Positions 12,660 through 24,900 of a stretch of DNA of 64,000 bases are shown here, piece after piece. The stretch comes from Stereum hirsutum FP-91666 SS1. Taxonomy: Eukaryota > Basidiomycota > Agaricomycetes > Russulales > Stereaceae. Position 1 is the stretch's first letter. The number at the start of each line of letters is the position of its first letter. Under the pieces are notes generated by a model. That model was not told the DNA's origin. It ran no database searches and worked only from the letters and a program-made list of their open reading frames with translations. The DNA lies in the NCBI RefSeq assembly GCF_000264905.1, contig NW_006763159.1:132901-196900 (forward strand), written 5' to 3'. The translations under genes and the position numbers were made by a program.

Positions 12660-15125
12660 TTATCCTCGCGTGAACTCTAAGAACCGCTCTGTCCACCGAA
12701 TACCAGTAGGACTCGTCTAATCGAAGAACACAGAACATATTTGATCAGCTAACGACGAGGTCGCTGAGAATAGTCACATACCTTCAAGTACCAATCCTCA
12801 TTATCCTTGAACTCGGGCAGCGCACTGGGAGTAGCATCAGGTGGCGCATACAAACGCTGTTGAACGCAACACCATCAGTGAGTATACACAGGGAACAGCA
12901 CAATAACTGATGGCTCACATGAGGCACGACTGTATGTCGCTGCTTTATCTTCAGTTTTGAGGAACTCATAGCATCTTCCAAGCCTTGGGTGCGGAGGTAC
13001 TTGGCAAAAGCGGCCGAATTGTCGTACATTGAAGTGACTGAGCCACGGAACGCGGGTAGCTTGGCCTTGTATGCTGTTCAGAAGAAGCGTCAACGTCATG
13101 CCCTGGGATGAGACTCTATATGCGCATACCAGTGCGCTGTTCCATCGAAGCGTTAGGTCCGGAAGGAGGACCCGGAATCTGCGGGGAACATGTTTCATGA
13201 GATAGAAGGCCTGGATATATAGAACGAACCGTACCCTGCCGTCTTTTATGAGTTTCTTCATCAATGCCTCAGCTTCACTCTTCGTCGGTGCTGCTCCGCC
13301 AACCCTAGTCGCCCAATTCAGTGAAGTCGCAATCAACGTCGCCTTGTCGTTATTCTGCTTCTCCTTCAAGAGCGGTCCCCATTCTGTTAGAACCTTCTTT
13401 AATCCCAAGTACTCCTCGTCGATCAAATTGCCGGTGTCGATCCTATCGAACCTAGTCTTCTTCCCGAGTTGGAGCTCAGGCAATCCGGCCGGGGAAGAGA
13501 TAGCCTTCGCAAGGGCGGAAGCCTCGCCATGGTAGAGCTTGAAAGTGATCTTAAACCGGCGGAGGCGAGAGGCGAATTCGGAGAGTTGGGAGGAGACATG
13601 AAAGTAGAGGCAGCCATAGAGGTCTTCGCGGGGTACGCCACGAGCTTTGCCTGACTCGATCACTGCGTTGATGCTATATACGTCATGAGAATTGTATATT
13701 TCGACTGTAGATGAAAATAACAGTACTCACTCCCAAGAGTATAGCGGGTTTGCCATGCCGTTTTGAAGCCACTTTCCTTCAGGGGAGAAGAGGTACTTGT
13801 TCGTGTAATCGAATCGGACGGGAATTGTCCCAAAGGGAACCAGGATCCCCGTGGATTTATACTTGTGAAGCGCGACCCTGTGCGACGACTCAAGTTTTGC
13901 GTATGCCATATCCTGGTAATCAATACGTGATAACGAGAGGCTGTTGTGAAAGAAACATGGCGGTAAGCCATAATAAAAGAGGAGAAATCACGCGTAGTAA
14001 TTTGTACTCACGAAACGTTTACCATGTTCAGCATCGTTTCCGCCGCCTCGTGCATATTCCTGTGAAACTCGCTGGCAAACTTTGATAGAGCGAAAGTCCT
14101 CCCGCCAAGAATCGTGGAGGTCTTTGTCACCTTATAAGGCGCAGATTGGTTGTTCGTCATCAAGCTCTTCAACATCAGCGCCGCCTCTAGTCCGTAAGAG
14201 ATGGGAATCACGGAAGAGTACCAGATGTGGAGGGCCGTGTCGACACAGCGCGACATGTCAGGCTTCCCCAGGAGAGCGAGAATGAGAAGGTTGCGGATGA
14301 CTATGTGCGGATCTTTGTCGCCAAGTGTGATGTTCAACGAACCAGAGTAGGAAGAAGGCAGCTCGTTGACAGTGCGGATGACATTTCGCAGATCTCCCGA
14401 TGCTAGACATGACCAAAGTGAGTGCGACTCTCAAACCGATATAAGAAGAAACGGACCAGGAAAGGCGATATCGAAATCCTTGGCGGTTCCCTCATTATCG
14501 GTAATATTAAGGACGTCGTAAGCAGGAAACGTACTCCATCTAGGATGACCAGAGGTTCATTATCATTGACACTGCAAATAAGGAATGAGAAATACTCACA
14601 ATTCAAGTCCATTCTTCTTCGGCTCCTCGACAAGTTGAGCCGGCCATTCTGAGGCAGAGTTCCACTCTGGCTCATGCAGAAAGACCTCCCAAGCGGGAAG
14701 CCAACCTGGAACGCGCATCTCGCTCTTGCATGCTGCGAGAAGGTTCCATACAACTCGTCAGAGTCATTGAAGATGTCAGCACGACGAAAAACACTCACCA
14801 GCCTTGTGTTCTTTCCAATCTTTCTTCTGACAATCCTGTTCATACCATGTAAGCTTTGTGCAAAATTGAACTGAGCCAATGGATAGTCACGCACCATACA
14901 GCAATAAGCTACCAGACGGCAGCTAGAGCATAAGAATTTACTCTTGTTAGGACAAGACGTCGTTGGTGTGACACGACGTGCGCAGGGAAGTTCATGTAAT
15001 GTTAAGTCGACAACAGCCCCCTCAGTAGATTCGATCCCATGAGACTTCATCTCTGGTGGTGTGTCGATGGAGAGTAGCCTGAGTATTTCGGCCACATCGG
15101 AGTTGGCCAGAGGACGGGAAGTCAT
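12660..15125 (-). CDS. MYND-type zinc-finger protein with DUF4470-type body, 11 exons
   Basis: Exons in transcript order: 14895-15125, 14799-14835, 14600-14732, 14457-14539, 14012-14402, 13731-13940, 13235-13673, 13130-13178, 12919-13073, 12782-12856, 12660-12716; 619 residues. Exon 1 ends inside a MYND finger completed by the 37-nt exon 2: CSSC, then YCCMDCQKKDWKEHKAAC. The first cysteine pair is stretched (C-x9-C instead of C-x2-C). After the finger comes LWSTFPAYDVLNITDNEG followed by SGDLRNVIRTVNELP and RNLLILALL, the DUF4470 signature. Further on are GILVPFGTIPVRFDYTN and GVPREDLYGCLYFHV, usual in these proteins. MYND fingers mediate protein contacts; the cellular role of this fungal family is unknown. 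It shares a 655-bp promoter region with the next MYND gene. Confidence 0.85.
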
Positions 15126-15780
15126 GATGTTGTTGAAGGTGGATGGTATAACGGTGCGATGACAGTGTATATTGTGGGAGGTTTGCGAGGGGAATCAAAA
15201 GCCAAAACCCAACGTGATGGTCAAGACTAAAAGGCTGATACAGTCGATGCTCTTATATATGCAAGAGAACAAAGGAAAACGGCCCCGTTCTCCCACGACT
15301 ACACTCTGTGTCCCGCAGCCGGCACCAGTCCTATAATGGACGATCGTTTGACCGATTGCCTGATCTGATCGCGGATCATCGTAAGGATGAGAGCCTTCCG
15401 CGGCAAGAACAATGCAGGGTTTCCATAACGACATCGATATGAGCCGTGGTGCCAGGCGGGTGTATGTGGCACGAATCAATTGAGGAGAACAGCTCGAGGA
15501 TTCGACCATGTTCTGAGCTGTTCTGAGCTTTCGGCAGTTGCCGGTACATTGTGGCGAGGATTGTGGCCGGCATGTGAGAAAATATTCGACTTCGTTTTCG
15601 ACACCACCGTCGGCTCGGTAGTCATCCTACCCTTTCTTCGGTACAACACATCTGGATGCCCGCATTACCCTGATTGTATTACCTCGCGGTTTCAGCTCCG
15701 ACTAGGTATATTGTTAGCCTTCTCAGGCTCCACGAAATTGAATCGTTATCCACTCTTGGACTAGTCAGCGCCCCTGTGCC
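15126..15780. other. Divergent promoter region between two MYND-finger genes
   Basis: These 655 bases separate the starts of the minus-strand gene (ATG at 15125) and the plus-strand gene (ATG at 15781). No independent gene is seen. They may be co-regulated; no specific regulatory element was identified. Confidence 0.5.
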
Positions 15781-17998
15781 ATGCCTCGAACTCGGAATAA
15801 ATTTTTAGAGTTGGAACCTGCTCGTATCCTTTCCATCATCGACTACAGATCACCTCGTGATCTGAATCGGTGGAGGGATAACCAAGAGGTTAGTCTCTAG
15901 TTTTTCCCCCTTCGTGAAACATACCTGTTGTTCCCCAACGGTACTATATTTCTCGGTGCTCATATTAGAAACCATTCCAGGATTGCAGCGATATGATGAA
16001 AGCCATTTTACAAGCGCAAGAGGAGCAGAGGCCGTCATGGTATCAGCTGGTAGACCATGGTATCGCGAACAGGGTCTGTCGTGCCATTATAGAGTATCCG
16101 GGTGTTCGACAAATGCCAGTACGTGCCTCTCTACCCCTCGGAGTCGTTATTTACGTAGCTTCCGTATCGTCAACCGCTCTTTCCAAGGGATAACATCTTT
16201 AAACAGATGTGGACTGGGGTTCTTGTGCCCCTCTTGGTCTTACAAAAGCCCATGCTCAATAGCGAACCCGCCGATGCTGCAACATGTGTCATAGCAGCTT
16301 CGCTGAAGGAGCATTGGAGGTCAATGATCAACCGAGTAAGAGCTTCCCTCCTATTTCAATGCATTGCAGGTTTCACCCTTCGACATTCTCTGAATCCCAT
16401 GTGCATGCAGATTTGGAATGACCCTAGCTTGCTTGCCGAAGTCAAAAACGCGGACAGCATCGACAGAGCGGTACTCGCTCGCATCTTCCTCTCCCTGGTC
16501 CAAACAGAAGAGTTCGAAGATCAGGACTTTGAAAAGTAATAGTTCAATAGTCATTTTTTTCTTTTATTCGCCCGGATCTTCAACGAGTTCATATTGGCTG
16601 ATCCCAAGTTCTCGATAGCTCCTTGTACGACGAAACCGACTGTACGCTTCCATTGTTTGTGCGTATATGGACGTGGTGTGTCGATGCGACGGACGCTCGA
16701 ACAATCATGCAGGCTATCTCCCGACTACTAAATACGAAGATACAAGAGTCCATTACCCCCAGAGATGAACGCCTCAAATACGAAGTCACCACAAAGATAC
16801 TCTCCCGTATCATTCAGGGTCTGCAGTCTGAGACCTCGTCGGAGGATATAGCTCTACTATTCGAGCATCTTCAAAACGCCAAGGGCGCAAGTCTTCCTGA
16901 AGTTCAGGCGATTGTGAAGCAGCTATCGTGGATTGTACCGAAGGGAATTTATCTCCAGGACGCCGAGCAGAGCCGATTCGTAGACGTTACCCCTCCGCCA
17001 GATCGTAACAAGCTCGTTCTTCGCAGTGGCGTAGAAGACTCTGGTCCAGAGTGCGATCAAGGCTACGAGGTTGAGGTCTTGAGCGCTCTGACACCAGAGT
17101 CCCTGCGGGAGACGCACTGGGAGCTCTATCGTCAGCTCACTCTCTTGGAAAGGTTTTGGCGCACCATTTTCACGTTTCCAAGGGTGGCGAGACAACAGTA
17201 TCCCAGTGTCGAAGAGAACGACATCGTGCTCGATATGTTTGTGGATGCTCTCGGACATCATATTCCATTCGCCGATGACGCTCGGGTCAGAAGTCTGGTT
17301 GTGGCGTGGCTCAACGCCGAAATCTTTGACATACTTTGCGAGCTCCATTCGCTGTATGATACTCACGAGGAGATGATGATTCGTATGTCTCTGCCTATCC
17401 GCCTTACATCCGTTGACCATTTGTACTAACGACCACTTGCTCCTAGAAAGCACGTATAGAATCATTCGAACGGTTCTCAGGGCCATGGGACGCAAGTCTA
17501 CTCCGAAACTTAGTCGAGCACTCCAACAGCATCTCTCCCAGCCACGCCTCCTTCGTAAACTGCTCGATGTCGACCTTCGTTCGTCAACAGACATCACTGG
17601 TACTCCTGGACCCGGCAACGAAATTATAGTCCCCGTTCTGACATCCAACGACTATGCATCTTACCGTCGGCGAACATGGATGGCTCTGGACATCATTCAT
17701 TGCCGAGAATCCACAGGATGTCAGAGGAGAGGATGCACTAGCAAGGGGTTGATGAGGTGCAAGGCGTGTTCGAAGAATCGATATTGTGGCGTTCAGTGCC
17801 AGAGAAGGTTAGTCGTCCTCGCAGCGGCCTCTTCTCGGTTCTGATTTTGCGTATCATCCGAATAGCGATTGGAAAGAACATAGGTTGGTGTGTGGTCTAC
17901 GGTTTCTCGTGAGAGAGCTGGACGTTACCGAGACTACTGGACAGTCAACGAAACCTAGCGTCATGAAGGTTATTTATCCGAAATATGTGCCGAAATAA
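15781..17998 (+). CDS. Protein with C-terminal MYND zinc finger, unknown function
   Basis: Seven exons (15781-15888, 15981-16118, 16207-16335, 16411-16535, 16619-17382, 17447-17807, 17866-17998) give 585 residues. The first 500 residues are helical and have no family I recognise; they may form an armadillo-like array. Near the end is a MYND finger: CQRRGC, then RCKACSKNRYCGVQCQR and, across the last intron, SDWKEHRLVC. All Cys/His ligands of the second half are present, and the splice junction falls inside the finger. A 30-residue basic tail follows. It is transcribed divergently from another MYND gene. The bodies of the two proteins are unrelated as far as I can see, so they share only the finger. 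Function is probably protein-protein contact; nothing more can be claimed. Confidence 0.8.
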
Positions 17999-18469
17999 TC
18001 CTGGTGAGTCACTTTCCTCTGGTTATCACTTCGAAAGACATGTTAACTGAACCTTGACACTCTTAGAGTAGATATCTCACGGATAGACAGACGTATGCCG
18101 GGTGGGCATGCTAAAGCTTGCTTCGATTAAACTCTCTTCGCATCAGAATGAAGGTGATAGCGTACGGGAGATTATACTGCCTGCATAGGGACTCTACGTC
18201 TATCTTTTGATACTGTATATGCATCAGCATTGCATGAGCCCTTTCCCGATTTCGCACCCTTTTGTGGAGCCCCAAACAGTGAAACATCACGATACATGTG
18301 TGGTGAAGACAGATTGATTAAACCGCATATCAAGAAATAAGCAGACAAGGTGATCGTACAGATCTCAGGCCGCTGAAGCCAGCATCGAAGCACAACAAGA
18401 AGGCTACAGCTAGAACTCTCGACACCACCGTTTAGACAGAGACCAGGTCACTGACGAGCTCACGACCGT
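17999..18469. other. Convergent 3' flanks
   Basis: These 471 bases lie between two gene ends facing each other. No gene, RNA or repeat is seen; they should contain both 3' untranslated regions and poly(A) sites. Confidence 0.5.
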
Positions 18470-21198
18470 CTAACCGCGCGTCCGCCCAACCACAAACTCC
18501 GGCACCTTCAACTCCCTCTTCGCATACTTCACCTCGTTCTTCCTATCTACCGCCAAAGTATCCCTATCCTCCCGACTATGGTCCCTGTTGTACTCCACCC
18601 TGTGTCCATATCCATGCCCCCCATAGACATCAAACCATTTATACCCTGCACTCACAATGGCTCTCTTTGCCTGCAACTCCTTCTCCCGCTCGATTCTTCG
18701 CTGCTGGGCCCGAGCTTCTCGGTCTGGGTCTTTGAAAAGAGCATGACCGTCATCTCCGTACTGGATCGCGCGGCTGAAGTCGATAATCGGAAACGACGGT
18801 TAGAGGACGGGATGGAGGGATCTTCGGTGTGGTCAGAGTGCGAAACGTCGCCGTGTTGGACGAGGATGTTGCGGGCGTAAAAGGAATTGTGTGTCCAGCG
18901 GTTGTGATGCAGGCGGAAGACGAGGGCAGCGCATTCTTGACTGGGTAGATAGTATGTATTATCGGCATAGGAAGACACGTAGATGTGGGTAGTATGACAA
19001 AACGTACCGATCATCGATATCCAACTCGTCGACATTGATCGGCTCCCCGCAGTCCTCCAACAACAAGATATTGCTCTGATACCACTTCTTCTTCTTTTCT
19101 TTCTCACCAGCCCGACCAACCTCGTCCACATCCATCCTCTCATCTTCGTCGTCCGTCTCGTCCACATCCGGCCTATAGAACCCATAGAACTGCGGCACCA
19201 CCGCCCCACACGGCGTCGGATCCTTCAAGGGCGGCACTATCTGCAACCCACTCCACCGCTCAAACAAGCTCTCGTCGAACCTCTGATAATTCGCCGCTTC
19301 TCTGACCAGATGTCGATCGTTCTCGAACGATAGTTTAGCGGTAATGCGGACGGAGGCGGTGGAGGGATGGAGCACGGGAGGAGAGGCTGACGGATGAGAG
19401 CACGAGTGTGGGAATGAGAGAATCGAGGTCCATTGGGAGGGATGAAGGGTGATGGTGCGCATTGCTCGGTAGTCAGAGGGATCGCCCGACGAGTCGTTGG
19501 TTTCATCCAACCGGACTTTCAACGCGTCGCGCACACACGGCCAACATATATCCTCCCTTCTCAATCCTGCTTCCCACGGCGCGAATTGACCGTCTCTTCC
19601 AGGGTTCGATATGCACTGGAGCAAAGTGCGCGGTAATTCCCATTCAGCCTCGTAAACCAGCGAATGATGACCCTTCCCCTTCAAGCGTTCCTGAGCTCCG
19701 GATAGGTATAGATGAGCGACGGGGACCTCGAACGACGGAGACGACTGTGTTCCATGTACGGAATCGGGAAGAGGGACGAATATGGGGGAAGAGACGACTT
19801 GATAGCCACAATCGTCGTCGTCGTCGTCATCGAGTAAGTCCTTTAGATCGGATGTGAAATAGAACCCGTCGAATACCGGCTCGTGTCGATGCTCTAAGTT
19901 CCAAGCCTTGCGCGCGGATTCACGAGCTGCAAGAACGGATTTTTCCACGTAGTAATTGAGGTCGAGGCTGTAGGTGTGAGTGATGTCTGGGCGCGGTTCG
20001 TTAGCGTTTGACGTGGAGGGAGTGGGCGAGGGACCGGAGGAGGTGGTGCGGACTTCGAGGACGTTGTCTGGGTCGTGAACGACGAGTTTCTGAGGGAGAA
20101 GATGGTACGGGATACGGTGCTGCAGGAACGGAGTCGGATGCGAGAACGGTGGAAGAGGCCATGGGGCAGGATATTTGCTTGGATGGAACGGATCTGCACG
20201 AGCCTGTCCGACAAAATTGTTAATCAGGAGATATGAATTTCCAGATACGAGTCACGCACCTCTTCAGAAGAGACTCTCGATTCCAGTTCACCTTCACGCC
20301 GAGCACCCGACTCATAAACACCTTGCCTGATCTTCGCATCTTGTTCCTCTACAAGTTTCAAAACATTCTCCGGCCTCAAAAGCATCGGCTCCGGCTCCTC
20401 CTTCGCAAACTCGATCTCCGCCCTCGCAGCCTCCATCTCCTTCCTCTGCAGCTCCTTGCGATCTTCCGTCTTATTATCTTTGCCACGCCCAGCAGACTCC
20501 TCGACTTTTCCCTCCTCGATAGGTTCCTCGTCTTTACCCTCCTCGGCAGATCCCGTGTCCATATTCTCCTCATCGGATTCCTGGTCTCCGCCTTCATCAG
20601 ATCGATCGTCTCTGCTGCCCTCACCATCCTCACTTCCTTCTTCATCCTTTTGACCATCTTTATCGCACAACCCCTCAACCCAAGACAACATCCTGCTACT
20701 CGTAGACCAGTCCGCAACTCCATCCACGACGCTATACCAATAGAAATCGTCCAACGTTGCGCCCCAGAGCGGTAGACCGCCCGTACCAGCTCTCTTCCCG
20801 ACGGCTTTGGGATCGAATTTTAAGGGTCCGAGAGGAGGATTTGGCGGACGGGGCCATTCGCGACGGACGAAGCGAGTCTTAGGACGTTTGGCAGGAGGGA
20901 GTGGTTCGGGGGCTGGTGCGAGAGGAGGGGTCGCGTTCTCGGGCTTGTCTGTGGTTTCGTTTGGCTTTGGACGCGTATTCTGTTCGAGCGGCACGGACGA
21001 GCCCACCGACTTAGATTCCTCCGTAGGCTTAGTTTCTGAAGGTGATACAATGGAGTCAGTTGCAGAAATAGACGCAGCACGAGACGGTGATGGTTTGGTT
21101 TGAAGGCCACCAGCAGTCGCCTTCCGAGATTGTTTCTTCGAGTTGAACATCCCCTTGAACCCATTTTCTAGGCCAGAGTCAAAGCGGGGGGATGACAT
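18470..21198 (-). CDS. Kinase-like fungal protein with an apparent single-base frameshift in the catalytic region
   Basis: Exons in transcript order: 20260-21198, 19008-20203 and 18470-18940. The first is mostly disordered, with Ser/Pro-rich and very acidic Glu/Lys-rich segments around residues 190-290. The second holds a lobe with YEAEWELP, KLSFENDRHLVREAANYQ (a Lys-containing strand and a Glu helix) and NILLLEDCGEPI, similar to the hinge of kinase-fold proteins. The third has RLHHNRWTHNSFYARNILV, matching a catalytic loop with an Asn, then IIDFSRA in the place of the DFG motif. The two motifs lie in different frames: between 18780 and 18800 one base seems to be missing just before ATTATCGAC. 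After it the frame is open to TAG at 18470. A 35-nt intron could rescue the frame but would remove the IIDFS motif. Either a real mutation or a sequence error is possible. Confidence 0.6.
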
Positions 21199-21969
21199 TG
21201 TATACTGATAACCAGGACGTAGTGTGCGCAATGGATAGGGACAAGAGAGTTCAACATCGACGTGTCAGGAAAGGAAGTCGACAATAAAGGAATGACGACA
21301 GCCTTTTACAGTCGAAGGTCAAAGCATCTCGGAAGCGCATTGTCCAAATATGAGTAACAAAGACATGTCCCCTGATCGCGTGACTCAGATCATCAAGCTC
21401 AGGCCACAAAGGATTTTTTTCGAACACAAGGACAAGGCTCAAGGAGAGGAATGGTGACGATGCAAACAGAGCACAAAAAGCGCTCGGAGAATGCCGATAT
21501 GCTGCGGTTTGTTTTTTTCCGGTGGCGAAGGCGTGCACGTGGCACTTTCTCCGGATGCTCTTTTTCTTCCTTCAATCAGGACTCACAAGCCTCACCGTCT
21601 CAAGTCGCTCTCGTTGCTTCTCTTCTTCGTGTATGCTTTTCATGGCAGTTCGGACATTTCTTCGCTGACACGAAAGCACAGTCTATCTAATTCAAAGCGA
21701 CACATCGCGTACGAACGGACACAAAACTGAGCCCCATCCATACAAACTGTCCGTACGTATCTCGTATCTCACTGTCTCATCATCACAGTACAGCACACCA
21801 ATCTAAAACACACTCTTCTTCGTGCAAAAAATACTATCATCACCCGACCAGCCATATCGGAATCACAGCGTACTTGAGCCACAAACGCAACCTGTGACGC
21901 GCAGTGTATTCGTATCAGCCATCAGGACGAGTTCTTGACTTTCAATCCTTTGACTCACCAAACTGAACT
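21199..21969. other. Intergenic region upstream of the kinase-like gene
   Basis: These 771 bases hold the promoter of the kinase-like gene and the 3' end of the giant gene. Short frames are present on the plus strand around 21450-21730 but show no family features. No repeat or RNA gene is seen. Confidence 0.5.
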
Positions 21970-24900
21970 TCACAGGTCTTTGAAATCCTCCTCTGTCAAT
22001 ATACGACCATGCAAAATCCGTCCCATCTGTGTAGGGAGAAAACTCATGCCTTTCCGCCGCATCGCGAACAGCTCCTTCAACAACGGTACCGGACTCTCCT
22101 CGAAGAGGCACAGATCACGCATCTCCCCAACACGATCCTCCTTGTGCACAAACCTGTCGTTGTCCATCGGCACAGGCAGAAATCCAGACCCTGTAGGTTG
22201 TCCGTGTTGGAGGCCCAAGAGCGAGCAGAGTCGCATATACGTCTCGAAACTATCGAGGTACAGCTGCCCTGACCAGAGATTGAGCTGGCATCGTACAGTC
22301 AATGATGGCTGTTTCCATTCGGTCGTCAGTTTCATGGTTCCAGGGATGCAGTAGAACGTGAGGTCATCGGCTGGTTTCATAGCTTCGGTGACGCGAGGCT
22401 CGAAGAGATGCAGGCGAACTCTCTTGCTCTTTCTAATCTCCGGAAGCAGGGCGTTGGCTTCAAAGGGGCTGATCGCGACAATACTTGTGTCCGAAATCTT
22501 CTTACGCCGGAAGGACAGGATCCAATTCATCGGCCGTTCGTAGTCGGAGAGAATGGGTGGCGTCAGTCCCGATTTCCGTGTGGTGGTCATGAAGTCGCGA
22601 GTGGCCAATAGTAGGGGTGACCACGGGTACGACGGCTGAAGGGATGCTGATGAGGAGCGGAGCGCAGACATAAGAGGGTGAAAGGTATGGGATGTCCGTG
22701 AAATATGGCCTGTTTTGACGAGTCGCACGACATCTTCGTCCAACGTATGCGTGGCGGGGGTGACCAACGCCGCCCTTTCTACGGCACGTTCTTTCTCCGT
22801 CTCGTGCATGACCTCCATTTCACGCTCCTGCTCCTCATCCATATGGAACTGCGTGCTTGCCCCGACAGAGAGCAGCTCTAGCCTCTGACGAATGCTGGGT
22901 ATTGTCAGGGGATCTGATATCGAGCTTGGGGTGAAGTCATGACCATACAACTGTTCCAGGGTGCGCGCCTCTGGCTGAAGCCATGCAGACCGTAGGATAT
23001 CGTGCTTCCCTTGGGCTATCGAGGTAGTCCTTTCTGCCCGGCTGCGTACATCATGGTCACTTCCCTGTTGGGCCCAATGGGGGATATGGTGAAGAATATC
23101 CGCACACGTCTCGTGCATGGTCCAGCGTATGATGTCGAGAACCTTGATTGAGTCGGTTGTTTCGAGCGCCCCGACCTCTCGAATACGCGTGTCGACTTCT
23201 GGTGGTGCAAAAAACATGACGGATTGGCCGTACCCGAGCTTCCGCATACGCATGCATCCTGAGAGGTCATGAATATGACAATTCTTCACTGGGAATGCCA
23301 TGCAGTCCTTACCTTGAACAAGCCGGTCCTTCGTAATCTTGGGGCCTAACATCACCGCGGCACGGAAACTCAATGGTAATTTGAGATCGGTGCCCCTCGT
23401 ATGTGCATCGTCGAGGTATACCACGCACTTGCTGAGCTGTTGTGAGTACGAGGATGAGAACAAGGGCTCGATTGTGTCGTCCCGCGTTAGAACGACCAGT
23501 TGGTCAGTGTCGTCGAAGAACACCCCGGCGTCAACCTCGGGACGCAAAGATAACCAACGCCGAACGAGCTGCTCATTGTGTAATTCCAGCATCTGTGATA
23601 TTCTGTGTCAGAGCTCCGTCTTGGATATCGGGTTTATAATAATTATTATACCTGAGCACCAATATCGAGCAGAACTCTGATTTCCGGCTCCTCATGTACG
23701 AGGATGTTCAGGAACGTTGATGCAGAAAGCGTTTGGCGGTCATCGCCACGGACGCAGACGTAGTGTTCATTCTCGCTCTGCAAGAGATAAGTGAGGACCA
23801 GGGCATCTGTTCGGACTTGATTCACTGGATCTCTCTGGCTGATCGATGTCGGCAAGAGAAAACTACTGTCGCTGGTGCCACTGAAACCAGTGATAACGTT
23901 GGCCTTGTCCTCTACTAGATCCCACGCGGAGACGCCGAGTTTGTGCGAATATTCCTTCGCCTGCTTGGGAAACACGACCTTGGAGAGTGATCAAGATCAA
24001 AAAGTGATACGTGACAAGTAGAGATGCCTGCCACTTACATTGCTGAGGAAGAAATCGATCGTGGCTTGGTTCCTTCGAAAGAGGGGAACGACTTGATCTA
24101 TGAATCTCTGGATATCTCGAAGGTTGACAGCCTTGTAATTGCGATATATGACCGGGATTTTTGCGTATCCCCCTCTGCGCACCCAATTCTCGTACTCCGC
24201 GACTGGGTTATCTAGCGTCAGCAGTTCTTCAAAACATTCTCTCAGTTGCTCCTGCGTCAGGCCACTGTAATAATAGGCGAGGCAAGTAAGGCCAACAGCA
24301 ACATCTGGATGGCCGAATTCGGCTCTCAAGCTCGGAACGTCCTGAGAAAAGGGGGATAGTCGTTATTACGAGAACAGTATGTAGGTCGTAGAAAACTCAC
24401 CTTCGCGCGATATGGCACTGCCATCAGTGAACGACTGAAATCGTGACCATAGTCGACTCGCCATCGCAGCTGCATAATATGCGTCAAGATCCCGTGCGCT
24501 AGTAGCCCTCGCAGAAGTAGACAGCCTTTCCACGACGAAGTGTTTCCGCAAAGTGACTGGACAAGTGCGCAATCCGACTTTGATACATCTCTTTCTGTGA
24601 GAAAGCGAAGAGCCGCTCCTCGAATGGCCGTATTGAGATTGAACTTTGGAAGGGCAAGATTGTCCAGACGTCCGTCGAGTGCGTCAAGTGCGATCTGAGC
24701 AGCACAAGCCGCAAACCCTTCCTTGTCCGTTATGCGTATCGTAGGAAAGGCTCCGGGATAGGTTTCCAGCTGATCGATATGGCCATGTTGAGCACCAGTG
24801 ATCAGGGTGTGTCTCCGAATGCGGTCGAATACTTGCTGTGTGGTAGTCCAACGATCTGGCTTGTCGTCCAAAGCCCTCTGGTCACCAGATGTGTAGATGA

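Noticed and set aside
13179..13234. Open frame through an intron of the first MYND gene
   Set aside because: Read-through leads into the wrong frame. Removing the 56 bases joins both sides in the family frame.
18784..18818. 35-nt intron that would restore the kinase-like frame
   Set aside because: The donor is weak, the size is extreme, and it would remove IIDFS, which fits the expected motif. Kept only as an alternative.
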